NCBI GenBank assembly: GCA_900553225.1
Contig: USCV01000022.1
Location: 1 to 23,696 of the forward strand
Length of the DNA: 23,696 bases
Origin: an uncultured Clostridium sp.
GTDB lineage: Bacteria > Bacillota > Clostridia > TANB77 > CAG-508
Direction of reading: 5' to 3'
Both the position numbers and the translations under genes were made by a program. The notes beneath the pieces are model-generated. The model was given only the letters and a program-made list of their open reading frames with translations. It was not told the origin of the DNA and ran no database searches. Position 1 is the first letter of the stretch, and the number at the start of each line of letters is the position of its first letter. Shown one piece after another: positions 13,960 through 22,489 of this stretch.

Positions 13960-16716
13960 CTACTTTCCACAACAGTTCTTGTATTTCTTACCAGACCCGC
14001 AAGGACATGGATCATTTCTTCCAACTTTTGGTCCTTCATTTACAACAGTCTTATTCATTCCACCTTCTTTTTCTGAAAGGTTTCCATCTACTAAGTTAAT
14101 TGCTGTATCTTCTAAACTTGCATTTGTAATTTCAGCTGTATTAGTTCTTGTTACGCCTTCTTTTTTACGGATATGAAGCATAATTTTTGTAACTTCATTT
14201 TTAATGTCTTCAATCATTTCGTCAAACATTTCAAATCCTTCAATACGATATTGTACAACAGGGTCTTTTTGACCATAAGCACGAAGTCCTATACCATTTT
14301 TTAGTTCATCCATATTGTCGATATGATCCATCCATTTTTGGTCTACTACTTTAAGCATTACAACTCTTTCAAGTTCTCTTAAGTCTTCACTACCAAATTC
14401 TACTTCTTTATCATCATATATTTTCTTAACCTTTTCTTTTAATTCTGATATTATTGCTTCAGGATTGATTTTATCTGCCCTTAAACTTTCTACTTCTTCA
14501 ATTCCAAGTGACATTGTAATATCTTGAAGTAATGCTTCTTTGTTTACATTATTTACATCTGGTGTATAAGCTAAAACTAGATTTTCAATGCTTGAATCCA
14601 TCATTTTTATAATGCTATCTTTTAGGTTTTCACCATCTAGTACTTCTCTTCTTTGTTTGTAGATAATTTCTCTTTGTGTATTCATAACATCATCATACTG
14701 TAATACATGTTTTCTTATACTAAAGTTTCTATCTTCAACTTTTCTTTGAGCAGTTTCAACAGCTTTTGAAATTATTCTTGCTTCAACTGGCATGTCTTCA
14801 TCTGCACCTAGAGTATTGTATACTTTAGATATTGCATTACCACCAAAAATTTTCATTAAATCATCATCTAATGCAATATAGAATTTTGATTCACCTGGGT
14901 CACCTTGACGTCCACTACGTCCACGAAGCTGATTGTCAATTCTTCTTGATTCGTGTCTTTCTGTTCCTATAATTTTTAATCCGCCAGCTTCAATTACTTT
15001 TTCTTTTTCTTCTTTTATTTCATTTTCAAATCTTGCTTCTAGTTCTCTAAATTTCTCTCTTGCACTTAATACATCTTTATCTTCAGTTTCATTAAATGCC
15101 GTTGCTTGTTCAATTTGTTCTGCTGAATATTTTTGCTTTTTCATTTCTTGTTTTGCTAAATATTCACTGTTACCACCAAGCATAATATCTGTACCACGAC
15201 CAGCCATGTTTGTTGCAATTGTTACAGCTCCAAGTTTACCAGCTTGTGCAACTATTTCGGCTTCTTTTTCATGGAATTTTGCATTTAATACAACATGTGG
15301 TATTCCTTCTTTATTTAGTAAATTACTTAATTTTTCAGATTTACTAATTGAAACTGTACCAACTAAGACTGGTTGACCTTTTTTATGGCTTTCCTTTATA
15401 TCTTCAATAACTGCTCTGAATTTTGCATCTTCATTTTTGTATATAACATCTGGTTTATCAATTCTTATCATTTCTTTATTTGTTGGAATTTCTATTACAT
15501 CTAATTTGTATATTTCTTGGAATTCTGCTTCTTCTGTCATAGCAGTACCAGTCATACCAGATAGTTTTTCATACATTCTAAAGTAGTTTTGGAATGTGAT
15601 TGTAGCTAAAGTTTTTGATTCATCAGCAATTTTAACTTTTTCTTTAGCTTCAATTGCTTGATGTAGTCCATTATTGTATCTTCTACCATACATAATTCTT
15701 CCTGTAAATTCATCTACAATTAATACTTCTCCATCTTTTACAATGTAATCTATATCTTTTTTCATTATTCCATGTGCTCTTAATGCTTGGTTAACATTAT
15801 GAACTAATTCAGAATTCTCTAAGTCGTTGAAATTTTGTAAACCAAATTCTTCTTCAGCCTTTTTTATTCCTTTTTGAGTAAGTGTAGCTGATTTTGCTTT
15901 TAAATCAACAATATAATCATATTTTTCATTATCTTCTGCTTGTTCGAAATCTTTTACATCTTCTTCAACTATTACTTTTGGAGTAAGTTTGCGAACAAAT
16001 CTATCTGCTTTTTGATATAAGTTAGATGATGCATTTGCTCTACCAGAAATAATTAATGGTGTACGTGCTTCATCTATTAAAATACTATCAATTTCATCGA
16101 CAATTGCATAATGTAATTTTCTTTGTACTAATTGATTTTTATATATAACCATGTTATCTCTTAAATAGTCGAATCCAAATTCGTTGTTTGTTCCATATGT
16201 TATATCACAATTATATGCATCTTGCTTTTGTTTTGGATTCATTCCATTTATAATTAAGCCAACTGTTAAGCCTAAAAATCTATATACTTTTCCCATCCAT
16301 TCACTATCTCTTTTTGCTAAGTAATCATTTACTGTAATTACATGTACTCCTTCGCCTGATAGTGCATTTAAGTATGCTGGAAGTGTTGCAACTAAAGTTT
16401 TTCCTTCACCTGTTTTCATTTCAGCAATTCTACCTTGATGCAAAATAATTCCACCTATTAATTGAACATCGAAATGTCTCATTCCTAATACTCTTCTTGA
16501 TGCTTCTCTTACTACAGCAAATGCTTCTGGTAAAATATCATCTAGTGTTTTCCCTTCTGATAATTGCTTTTTGAATTCATCTGTTTTATTTCTTAATTCT
16601 TCGTCTGATAGTTTGCGAGTTTCATCTTCTAACGCGTTGATTTTGTCTACAATTGGCATAACTCTCTTTACTTCTTTTTCACTATAAGATTTAAAAACTT
16701 TGCTAAATATTCCCAT
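13960..16716 (-). CDS. secA: Preprotein translocase ATPase SecA
   Basis: SecA drives unfolded preproteins through the SecYEG channel. At 918 residues it has the full set of parts. These include the DEAD motor with Walker A MKTGEGKT at 100-107, DEID at 207-210 within YAIVDEIDSILIDEARTP, the preprotein cross-linking domain, the second motor domain (VTIATNMAGRGTD; RGRSGRQGD), the helical scaffold/wing region, and a C-terminal zinc-binding tail (CPCGSGKKYKNCC) for SecB or ribosome contact. GGAGAG stands a few nt before ATG 16716. A sigma-A-type promoter lies at 16771-16799. In many Firmicutes prfB follows secA directly; here a truncated RhuM gene does. Confidence 0.97.
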   Translation of the reverse strand: MGIFSKVFKSYSEKEVKRVMPIVDKINALEDETRKLSDEELRNKTDEFKKQLSEGKTLDDILPEAFAVVREASRRVLGMRHFDVQLIGGIILHQGRIAEMKTGEGKTLVATLPAYLNALSGEGVHVITVNDYLAKRDSEWMGKVYRFLGLTVGLIINGMNPKQKQDAYNCDITYGTNNEFGFDYLRDNMVIYKNQLVQRKLHYAIVDEIDSILIDEARTPLIISGRANASSNLYQKADRFVRKLTPKVIVEEDVKDFEQAEDNEKYDYIVDLKAKSATLTQKGIKKAEEEFGLQNFNDLENSELVHNVNQALRAHGIMKKDIDYIVKDGEVLIVDEFTGRIMYGRRYNNGLHQAIEAKEKVKIADESKTLATITFQNYFRMYEKLSGMTGTAMTEEAEFQEIYKLDVIEIPTNKEMIRIDKPDVIYKNEDAKFRAVIEDIKESHKKGQPVLVGTVSISKSEKLSNLLNKEGIPHVVLNAKFHEKEAEIVAQAGKLGAVTIATNMAGRGTDIMLGGNSEYLAKQEMKKQKYSAEQIEQATAFNETEDKDVLSAREKFRELEARFENEIKEEKEKVIEAGGLKIIGTERHESRRIDNQLRGRSGRQGDPGESKFYIALDDDLMKIFGGNAISKVYNTLGADEDMPVEARIISKAVETAQRKVEDRNFSIRKHVLQYDDVMNTQREIIYKQRREVLDGENLKDSIIKMMDSSIENLVLAYTPDVNNVNKEALLQDITMSLGIEEVESLRADKINPEAIISELKEKVKKIYDDKEVEFGSEDLRELERVVMLKVVDQKWMDHIDNMDELKNGIGLRAYGQKDPVVQYRIEGFEMFDEMIEDIKNEVTKIMLHIRKKEGVTRTNTAEITNASLEDTAINLVDGNLSEKEGGMNKTVVNEGPKVGRNDPCPCGSGKKYKNCCGK

Positions 16717-16770
16717 TTACTTTCTCTCCTTCTATCTTATGTAAATTTACCATTTATATTTTTCCACTGT

Positions 16771-16799
16771 AATATATCACTCTTTACTAATTTTAGCAA
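16771..16799 (-). promoter_or_regulatory. Sigma-A-type promoter for secA
   Basis: TTGCTA (16799-16794), a 17-nt spacer and TATATT (16776-16771), about 54 nt before the secA ATG. Confidence 0.6.
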
Positions 16800-16801
16800 G
16801 T

Positions 16802-16827
16802 AATTTTTTTATATAATATATTTTTTT
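16802..16827 (+). repeat. 26-nt AT-rich repeat, copy 1
   Basis: AA, seven T, ATATAATATA, seven T. An identical 26-base string is at 19198-19223 in the same orientation. It lies just upstream of the secA promoter. It is low complexity, so it may be chance or a remnant of a dispersed element. Confidence 0.5.
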
Positions 16828-16865
16828 ATAGATTTTATATTGGCTGTTCTAATTTCTGCTATCAC
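16809..16865 (-). other. Short ORF (18 codons) after cysS with a good ribosome site
   Basis: AAGGAGGG (16881-16874) stands 8 nt before GTG 16865. The frame reads IAEIRTANIKSIKKYII and ends at TAA 16811-16809 inside the AT-rich repeat. The strong ribosome site suggests this was the start of the gene that once followed cysS, cut off by the repeat. Too short to assign. Confidence 0.3.
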
Positions 16866-16904
16866 TTATACTACCCTCCTTTTTATCTTTCATCCCATCA
16901 TCTT

Positions 16905-18335
16905 CTATACTAAAACCCCGTTTTTTTCAATCCTTTCTATCTTAACACCTTCTCTAGTATCTTTAACTCTAATTCCTCTTTTTTCAAGTTCGTCTCTTAT
17001 TTGGTCTGCTTTAGCCCAATCCTTATGTTGTCTAGCAACTTCTCTTTCGCAAATTAACTCTTTAGTTTCAATATCTATACTGTCTTTAACTTCTTGTTCT
17101 TTTTTATCTTCACTAGCCTTAATTTTTTCCATAGAAATATCAATTCCCATTATTTCGTCCATTTCTCCGATTAAATCCGCATATTTCTTTGATTTGTTTT
17201 CTTTTCTAGCAATTTCCCAAATAATACTTAATGCCTTTGATGAATCTAAATCATCATTCATTGCATCCATAAATCTTTGTCTATATTCTTGTATTTCTTT
17301 GTCATCAACATCTTTGTTTGATGCAGCATGAGCCTTAACACTTTGTCTCAATCTTTCTAATCCTGTACGAGCTCCTTCTAATCCTTTAAATGTAAAGTTT
17401 AAAGTACTTCTGTAATTCGAATTTAAGCAAAAATATCTATAGTCCAATGCATCAAAACCTCTTTTTTCCAAATCAGATATTGTATAAACATTACCTAAAC
17501 TTTTTGACATTTTTCCATTATCGACTAATAAAAATTCTCCATGCATCCAATAATTTGCAGGTATCTTTCCAGAATAACCTAAAGATTGTGCAATCTCATT
17601 TTCGTGATGTATCGGAATATGATCAACTCCTCCTGTATGAATGTCAAATTGCTCTCCTAAATATTTTTTACTCATTACAGAACATTCGATATGCCATCCT
17701 GGATAACTTTTCCCCCAAGGGCTATCCCACTGCATTATATGATTTTTAGGTGCTTTTTTCCATAAAGCAAAATCAAATGGATTTCTCTTCTCATTATCTA
17801 TATCAACTCTCGCTCCTGCCTTTTCTCCTTCTAATTTTTTTCCAGAAAGCATACCGTATGATGGAAGTTTACTTATATCAAAATATACACCTGTATTTGT
17901 TTCGTAGCCATATCCATTGTCAATTATTTTTTGAACATAATCTATCATTTCTGGTATATGTTCTGTTGCCTTTGCTATAATATCCGGTCTTCTAATATTT
18001 AGTTTTCCTATATCTGTTAAAAATGCTTTAGTATAAAAATTCGCAATTTCATATGGAGATTTGTGTTCTCTTTCTGATGCTTTTTGCATTTTATCCTCTC
18101 CATCATCAGCATCTGAAACTAAATGTCCAACGTCTGTTATGTTCATTACATGTTTTAACTTGTATCCATCTTTTCTTATTGTTTTGCTAAGTAAATCCAT
18201 AAAGATGTATGTTCTTAAATTTCCAATGTGAGCATAATTATAAACGGTAGGTCCACAAGAATACATCCTAACTTCTCCTTCGTTTATAGGTTTAAATTCT
18301 TCTTTCTTTTTGGTTAAAGTATTATATACTTTCAT
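16905..18335 (-). CDS. cysS: Cysteinyl-tRNA synthetase
   Basis: A class I aminoacyl-tRNA synthetase that charges tRNA-Cys, active as a monomer in the cytoplasm. Its 476 residues match the usual length. Seen: zinc ligand Cys27 in YSCGPTVYNYAHIGN, the HIGH motif as HIGN at 36-39, zinc site residues Cys218 (GWHIEC) and the HHENE segment at 243-247, and KMSKS at 275-279. A helical anticodon-binding C-terminal part ends with KRGIRVKDTREGVKIER. GGAG stands 7 nt before ATG 18335. The 5' leader shows an intrinsic hairpin (18427-18459) but no T-box sequence that I can find, although cysS genes of this phylum often have one. Confidence 0.97.
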   Translation of the reverse strand: MKVYNTLTKKKEEFKPINEGEVRMYSCGPTVYNYAHIGNLRTYIFMDLLSKTIRKDGYKLKHVMNITDVGHLVSDADDGEDKMQKASEREHKSPYEIANFYTKAFLTDIGKLNIRRPDIIAKATEHIPEMIDYVQKIIDNGYGYETNTGVYFDISKLPSYGMLSGKKLEGEKAGARVDIDNEKRNPFDFALWKKAPKNHIMQWDSPWGKSYPGWHIECSVMSKKYLGEQFDIHTGGVDHIPIHHENEIAQSLGYSGKIPANYWMHGEFLLVDNGKMSKSLGNVYTISDLEKRGFDALDYRYFCLNSNYRSTLNFTFKGLEGARTGLERLRQSVKAHAASNKDVDDKEIQEYRQRFMDAMNDDLDSSKALSIIWEIARKENKSKKYADLIGEMDEIMGIDISMEKIKASEDKKEQEVKDSIDIETKELICEREVARQHKDWAKADQIRDELEKRGIRVKDTREGVKIERIEKNGVLV

Positions 18336-18417
18336 ACTTTCACTCCTTTTCTTATATATTAAAAAAATATTAATAACAATTTACAATTCTTAATTTGTTC
18401 TTATCTAAAGTTTATTA

Positions 18418-18459
18418 TAAAAAAACAAAGACATAGTATTTGAATTTCAATTTGTCTTT
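18418..18459 (-). terminator. Hairpin with T-run in the cysS leader
   Basis: On the minus strand AAAGACA and TGTCTTT form a 7-bp stem (18459-18453 with 18433-18427) followed by GTTTTTTTATAA. It lies about 90 nt upstream of the cysS ATG. It either ends transcription from the transposase-relic region or acts as an attenuator for cysS. Confidence 0.5.
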
Positions 18460-18688
18460 TGTATTTAATATCAACTTCTTAAATTGTAGTAATTTTATCA
18501 TAATTTCCATAATTTTTTAATACTTTTTTATGTAAATTTGTGTTTTCTGCAACTATGCAAAATTTTCATTGCAAATGCAACAACTTTTTTTAACAAACGT
18601 TGTTGTAATCTCGTTCAATATTTTTGTTGTTATCATTTTACAATTATTTTTTTTATTAGTCAATTAGGCTACTAAACAATTTGGTAGC

Positions 18689-18889
18689 TTAACTCTGTAT
18701 TGGTTTAAGAAACTCGTATCTAGCCCTTTTCTTTTTTCGTTTGTCTACTGATTTCACCATTTCCTCTATTTTACTAAATTCTACTCCATTATCTAACAAT
18801 AAACTTTCATTATTTTACTTAACTGTGGTATTTCTTTTTCTAACTTATCTAATACATCAACTGTCGCTTGTCTTGTCTTATTTTCTGAC
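18689..18889 (-). pseudogene. Fragment of a DDE transposase (IS30-like), frameshifted
   Basis: The minus strand reads NKTRQATVDVLDKLEKEIPQ and then, after a one-base shift, LLLDNGVEFSKIEEMV. The DNGxEF block is the second catalytic Asp region of IS30/IS3-type DDE transposases, and the preceding segment fits IS30. The frame ends at 18691-18689 without the usual C-terminal Glu region. Both ends are missing. Confidence 0.45.
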
Positions 18890-19200
18890 TAAACACAGGA
18901 AACAATATTGCTTACACCAAAGCCATTGGTAATGGATATGTTATGAGTTTTAGCATTCGAGGTGCAAGCCAAGAGTTAAAAAATTATGTTTTAGAAAAAA
19001 ACGGCTATCAATACAATGAAGATAAGACTTATAAAAAGAAATCACGTAAATGTCCAAGAGAAATTCTTATAACAAAAAAAGATAAAAACGGAAAAACAAT
19101 AAGAACAAAGCAAAAGATTTAATTGGAAATGTACAAAAATATAATAAGAAAAATTGTGTTGGAGCAAGCAAATATGTAAAACATCTAGTTTTTGATAAAT
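18889..19200 (+). pseudogene. C-terminal fragment of an IS4/IS1634-type transposase, frameshifted
   Basis: The plus strand reads NIAYTKAIGNGYVMSFSIRG, then a Lys-rich segment with KKKSRKCPREILITKKD, then a stop at about 19120. The next frame continues LIGNVQKYNKKNCVGASKYV and KHLVFDK, a pattern I associate with the C-terminal half of IS1634-type transposases of Clostridia. The N-terminus is missing. The fragment stops where the AT-rich 26-mer begins. Confidence 0.5.
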
Positions 19201-19223
19201 TTTTTTATATAATATATTTTTTT
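19198..19223 (+). repeat. 26-nt AT-rich repeat, copy 2
   Basis: Identical to 16802-16827. It begins exactly where the transposase fragment loses homology, so it may mark a deletion or insertion boundary. Confidence 0.5.
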
Positions 19224-19280
19224 CATATTTTCTTGTTTTTAACATATTATTTATTAATCAATAAGAAAGAGGGTTTTTAA

Positions 19281-19829
19281 ATGTTTATATATAATTTCAA
19301 ATTAAACGGAAACAAATTGTTAAAATATATTGTTACTTTTTTATGTGTTATTATACTTATTTTATGTGGTTTTTCAATTTATAAAATTTTCGGAAATGGA
19401 ATTTTTAAAAGTCATGTTAATGATGAATTCAAAAAAGGTTCTATAAATGAAATTAATTCAAAAAATTATACAAATGTTTTAGATGAAGTTCATAATAATT
19501 TAGATTTATATGTTGGTCAAAAAATTAAATACTCTGGTTTTGTTTATCGTATTTATGACTTTTCTGATGACCAATTTGTTTTAGGTAGAAATATGATTAT
19601 TAGCTCTGATTTTCAAACTGTGGTTGTTGGTTTTTTGTGTCAAACAAACCTTGCTAAAAATTTTACTGATAATTCTTGGGTAGAAATTGAAGGTGAAATA
19701 ACAAAGGGTGATTATCATGGAGAAATACCTGTGATAAAAATAACTAATATCAAACAAGTAAATAAACCTAATGATGAATATGTTTATCCACCAGATGAAA
19801 CTTATGTTCCAACATCTACTGTTTTATAA
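19281..19829 (+). CDS. Membrane-anchored OB-fold protein (TIGR03943/YcgQ C-terminal-like)
   Basis: The 182-residue protein has one N-terminal membrane segment (about 16-36) and an extracellular domain. YVGQKIKYSGFVYRIYDFSD, followed by QFVLGRNMIISS, then FLCQTN, WVEIEGEITKGDYHGEIPVI and a TYPP-like end (YVYPPDETYVP), resemble the soluble C-terminal OB-fold part of the TIGR03943/DUF1980 family (B. subtilis YcgQ). Those proteins are usually encoded beside a DUF318 permease, absent here. The start at 19281 follows GAGGG by 6 nt. It is the only clear plus-strand gene and converges on the YtvI-like gene across a shared hairpin. Function unknown. Confidence 0.7.
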   Translation: MFIYNFKLNGNKLLKYIVTFLCVIILILCGFSIYKIFGNGIFKSHVNDEFKKGSINEINSKNYTNVLDEVHNNLDLYVGQKIKYSGFVYRIYDFSDDQFVLGRNMIISSDFQTVVVGFLCQTNLAKNFTDNSWVEIEGEITKGDYHGEIPVIKITNIKQVNKPNDEYVYPPDETYVPTSTVL

Positions 19830-19834
19830 ATCTT

Positions 19835-19871
19835 AAAAAATGTATACTTATTGTAAAAGTATACATTTTTT
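19835..19871. terminator. Bidirectional intrinsic terminator
   Basis: A perfect 15-bp inverted repeat (AAAAAATGTATACTT and its complement) around a 7-nt loop, with A/T runs on both sides, sits between two convergent genes. It can stop transcription from either direction. Confidence 0.9.
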
Positions 19872-20967
19872 ATTCTCTATCAAAAATTGCTTTCATAACT
19901 CCTTTATCTATTAAAGTGGAAAAAATATCTTTAAGTACTATAAGAATTACAGGACCTATTAACATTCCAATAACTCCTATAAATCTAAATCCTGTGTACA
20001 TAGCTATTAAAGTAAAAATTGGATGTATTCCAATTTGACCACTTACAACTTTTGGCTCTATTACCTGTCTTACTATAGACATAAATACCCATAATACAAA
20101 AATACTTATAGCTAAGCGATAGTCTCCGTTACAAGCTGTAATTAATGCCCATGGAAGCATTACTGTTCCAGAACCAAAAATAGGAAGTGCATCTACAAAT
20201 CCAATTCCTAATGCTGCCATAAGTGGATATTGTACATTTAAACCTACAATTTTAAAAATATATAATCCAATTAAAGATATTACAAAAGAAACAATTATTA
20301 GTATACTTTCTGCTTTTAAAAAACATCCTAATGCTCTTGCAAGTTCTCTTATATGTTTTGCAAGTCTTTTTACCCAAGTCTCTGGCAGATGATGTTCGAG
20401 TTGATCAAGCATATATATTTTATCTGTACAAATGAAATATAATGATAACACACATATTACAACATAAAATCCAATTGTTGGAAGAGATGTTATTGTATTT
20501 AATATCTTTGTTAATGCATTTTTTACTAAAACTGATATTTCTGCCAAAAAGTCACCAGTTGAATTCTGTATAACTTGCTTTACTTCATCTGAAATTTGTA
20601 TTTTGCTTATTTCAAAATAAGAATTTATGTTTTGAACCTGTAAATAAGCTTTCTCAAAATATCCATTTAAACCATTTAACATATTTGAAGCTTCCTGAAT
20701 TAATGTTGCAACTCCCCAAGCAACTAATCCTGTAATAATAGAAATAACAATTGCAAAAACTAAAATAGCGCTTGTCTTTCTTTTTAGCTTAATTTTTTTC
20801 ATTAAAAAACGTATGCTAGGTTCTATTAATAGAGATAATAAAAAAGCAATTAAAAATGGAAGATAAAATACAGCCAGTTTAAACCCAAGATAGATACCAA
20901 TAATTGTGAAAATTAATATAAGTAATTTTCTAGTTACTTTACTCCAATAATTCATATCAAAAACCAT
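19870..20967 (-). CDS. ytvI: YtvI-like sporulation membrane protein (AI-2E transporter family)
   Basis: A 365-residue polytopic protein of the AI-2E/PerM family: paired N-terminal membrane segments, a soluble segment around 85-150, then five or six further segments. GIGFVDALPIFGSGTVMLPW and VRQVIEPKVVSGQIGIHPIF are the conserved C-terminal signatures and are closest to the YtvI sporulation subgroup. In B. subtilis YtvI is a membrane protein made during sporulation; its transport role is not known. GGAG stands 8 nt before ATG 20967. No clear sigma-E promoter was seen. The stop overlaps the end of the shared terminator. Confidence 0.85.
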   Translation of the reverse strand: MVFDMNYWSKVTRKLLILIFTIIGIYLGFKLAVFYLPFLIAFLLSLLIEPSIRFLMKKIKLKRKTSAILVFAIVISIITGLVAWGVATLIQEASNMLNGLNGYFEKAYLQVQNINSYFEISKIQISDEVKQVIQNSTGDFLAEISVLVKNALTKILNTITSLPTIGFYVVICVLSLYFICTDKIYMLDQLEHHLPETWVKRLAKHIRELARALGCFLKAESILIIVSFVISLIGLYIFKIVGLNVQYPLMAALGIGFVDALPIFGSGTVMLPWALITACNGDYRLAISIFVLWVFMSIVRQVIEPKVVSGQIGIHPIFTLIAMYTGFRFIGVIGMLIGPVILIVLKDIFSTLIDKGVMKAIFDRE

Positions 20968-21112
20968 ATGTAAATCTCCAATCTTTTCTCTAGTACTTTA
21001 TTTATTTAAAATTTAATTCTAATAAATACAAATTCAAAACATCTTATTACTATTTTATGTAAAAATATGGTTTTTATTCTAGTATTTTTTTATATATTCT
21101 ATAAATAATATT

Positions 21113-21148
21113 TTATAAGGACCTTCTATATATAGAAAGTCCTTATAA
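21113..21148 (-). terminator. Terminator after the CBS-domain gene
   Basis: TTATAAGGAC pairs with GTCCTTATAA (10 bp), then one mismatch, then TTCTA with TAGAA around a TATA loop. It starts 23 nt after the CBS gene on the minus strand. The tail (AAAATATTATTT) is only moderately T-rich. Confidence 0.6.
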
Positions 21149-21171
21149 GTTAACTTAATAAAAATATTACT

Positions 21172-21609
21172 TTACTTGTTATTTTTTGTATTGCAATCAC
21201 AAATGCTTTCTAAAACATTACATACATTTTGGCTATTTATTTGCTCATTTTGAGCTAAATCTCCTAATGTTAAAATACCAATAATTTTATTATTTTCAAT
21301 TACAGGTATTCTTCTGATTGCATTTTGGGACATTAGTTTTTCTGCTTCTTCTATATTTGCATCAGCATTACATGTGTAAACATTACAAGTCATAATGTCA
21401 CTAACTTTAGTTGATGCAGAATCTTTGTTGCAAGCAACTGTTCGTAAAATAACATCTCTATCTGTTATGAGTCCAACTACTTTATTGTTTTCATCACAAA
21501 CAGGAACACATCCAATATTATTATCGGACATTAATTTTGCACAATCGCAAACACTTGTATTTGGAGTTACAAATTTTACATCATGACACATACAATCTTT
21601 AACTTTCAT
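21172..21609 (-). CDS. Tandem CBS-domain protein, cysteine-rich
   Basis: The 145-residue protein consists almost entirely of one CBS pair (Bateman module): VKDCMCHDVKFVTPNTSV, CVPVCDENNKVVGLITDRDV, then VSDIMTCNVYTCNADANI and RRIPVIENNKIIGILTLGD. CBS pairs bind adenine nucleotides such as AMP, ATP or SAM and sense energy state. Twelve cysteines (about 8 percent) are unusual, including CMC, CDC and a C-terminal CNVLESICDCN; they may bind metal or form disulfides. The start at 21609 follows AGGTGG by 9 nt; an in-frame TTG six bases upstream is less likely. Its partner protein is unknown and its terminator follows directly. Confidence 0.88.
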   Translation of the reverse strand: MKVKDCMCHDVKFVTPNTSVCDCAKLMSDNNIGCVPVCDENNKVVGLITDRDVILRTVACNKDSASTKVSDIMTCNVYTCNADANIEEAEKLMSQNAIRRIPVIENNKIIGILTLGDLAQNEQINSQNVCNVLESICDCNTKNNK

Positions 21610-21742
21610 TTTCAAAGTCCACCTTTAGTACAAAATTTAGGTTTTCGTTTTGGATAACCTATAAACCAGAGTCCAAAAGCAAAATTTAAATCTTATTTTA
21701 TTTTGTTTTTAAACTCTAATTTTATTGTGTTCAAATAAGAAA

Positions 21743-21773
21743 AAGATATACAAGGTTATATCTTGCATATCTT
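21743..21773 (-). terminator. Terminator after the Pro-rich CxxC gene
   Basis: On the minus strand AAGATATGCAAG pairs with CTTGTATATCTT (12 bp, one G-U) around a 7-nt loop, followed by TTTCTT. It begins 10 nt after the stop codon. Confidence 0.8.
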
Positions 21774-21782
21774 CTAAATTTT

Positions 21783-22457
21783 TTAAAATTTTAAAAAGTT
21801 ATCATATCCATACATATTCGTCGTTACATCCGCTTCATATTCAGATTGATATCTAGGTCTCATTGGAGGTCTTCCTGGCATTCCTGGACCTGGAAATGGA
21901 GGTCTTACAGGTGGTCTTGGTGGTCTAAATCCTCCAAATAATCTTTCTAAAATAAGAATTCTAATTAAGTCTCTAAGTAATGGATTATTTGGTCTTCTTT
22001 GTCTTGTTTCTTCAGTAATTCTATTTTCTATTCTTTCTTCTGATGAACCTGATACTGTTCTATCTTCAGAACTCTTTACAGTTTGTTTTTGAGTTCTCAA
22101 ATCATTTTTGTTATCACTAGAACGAGTTTCTACATTTACATTAACAATATTAATGTTATCCGCTTCTATGTTGTTATAAATCTCCATAGTCATTTCATCA
22201 ACAAGCTGGTTTGTAATTGGTCTTGTATTATTTTGGCAAACTTTGCATACCATTGGAAAAATTATTTTATAAATGTCTGGATATAAATCTTCTATATTAT
22301 CTTGTAATTGCATACCACGATCATTTGTATATGTATTTGGCATAGAACCATAAAAATTTTGTTCATAACTATTATCATATGGACTTCTTGAATTTTGACA
22401 GTTTGGACAATAACCTAATACATTCCTCATATAATCTTCATAATCATTGTAATACAT
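21783..22457 (-). CDS. Pro-rich protein with two CxxC motifs, possible spore-coat protein
   Basis: A 224-residue soluble protein. Seen: a Tyr/Asn-rich N-terminus with CPNC (residues 17-20), a block DLYPDIYKIIFPMVCKVCQN with a second CxxC, TRPITNQLVDEMTMEIYNNI, a polar Ser/Glu/Arg-rich middle, and a Pro/Gly/Arg-rich repeat near the end (GGFRPPRPPVRPPFPGPGMP). I associate the YPDIYKI..PMVCK block with uncharacterised proteins of spore-forming Clostridia, and Tyr- and Pro-rich ends are common in coat proteins. A sigma-K-like promoter upstream fits mother-cell expression. AGGAGG is 12 nt before the ATG, rather long. No biochemical function can be given. Confidence 0.6.
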   Translation of the reverse strand: MYYNDYEDYMRNVLGYCPNCQNSRSPYDNSYEQNFYGSMPNTYTNDRGMQLQDNIEDLYPDIYKIIFPMVCKVCQNNTRPITNQLVDEMTMEIYNNIEADNINIVNVNVETRSSDNKNDLRTQKQTVKSSEDRTVSGSSEERIENRITEETRQRRPNNPLLRDLIRILILERLFGGFRPPRPPVRPPFPGPGMPGRPPMRPRYQSEYEADVTTNMYGYDNFLKF

Positions 22458-22489
22458 AATTTTATTCTACCTCCTATTTTTTATTACAA

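Larger units (their letters stand above)
18336..19280. other. 945-base region without an intact gene
   Basis: It contains the cysS leader hairpin, several short inverted repeats (for example CAACAAC and GTTGTTG near 18585-18615), two abutting transposase fragments at 18689-19200, and the second copy of the AT-rich 26-mer. Otherwise I see AT-rich non-coding sequence. Confidence 0.7.

Noticed and set aside
14933..15376. 147-codon plus-strand frame, hydrophobic
   Set aside because: Antisense to secA; Ser/Phe/Leu-rich composition is typical of antisense shadows of Lys/Glu-rich genes.
16840..17331. 163-codon plus-strand frame with apparent membrane segments
   Set aside because: Antisense to the cysS C-terminal helical part, no ribosome site.
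18336..18500. T-box riboswitch upstream of cysS
   Set aside because: No T-box consensus or specifier-loop pattern found; only a plain hairpin with T-run.
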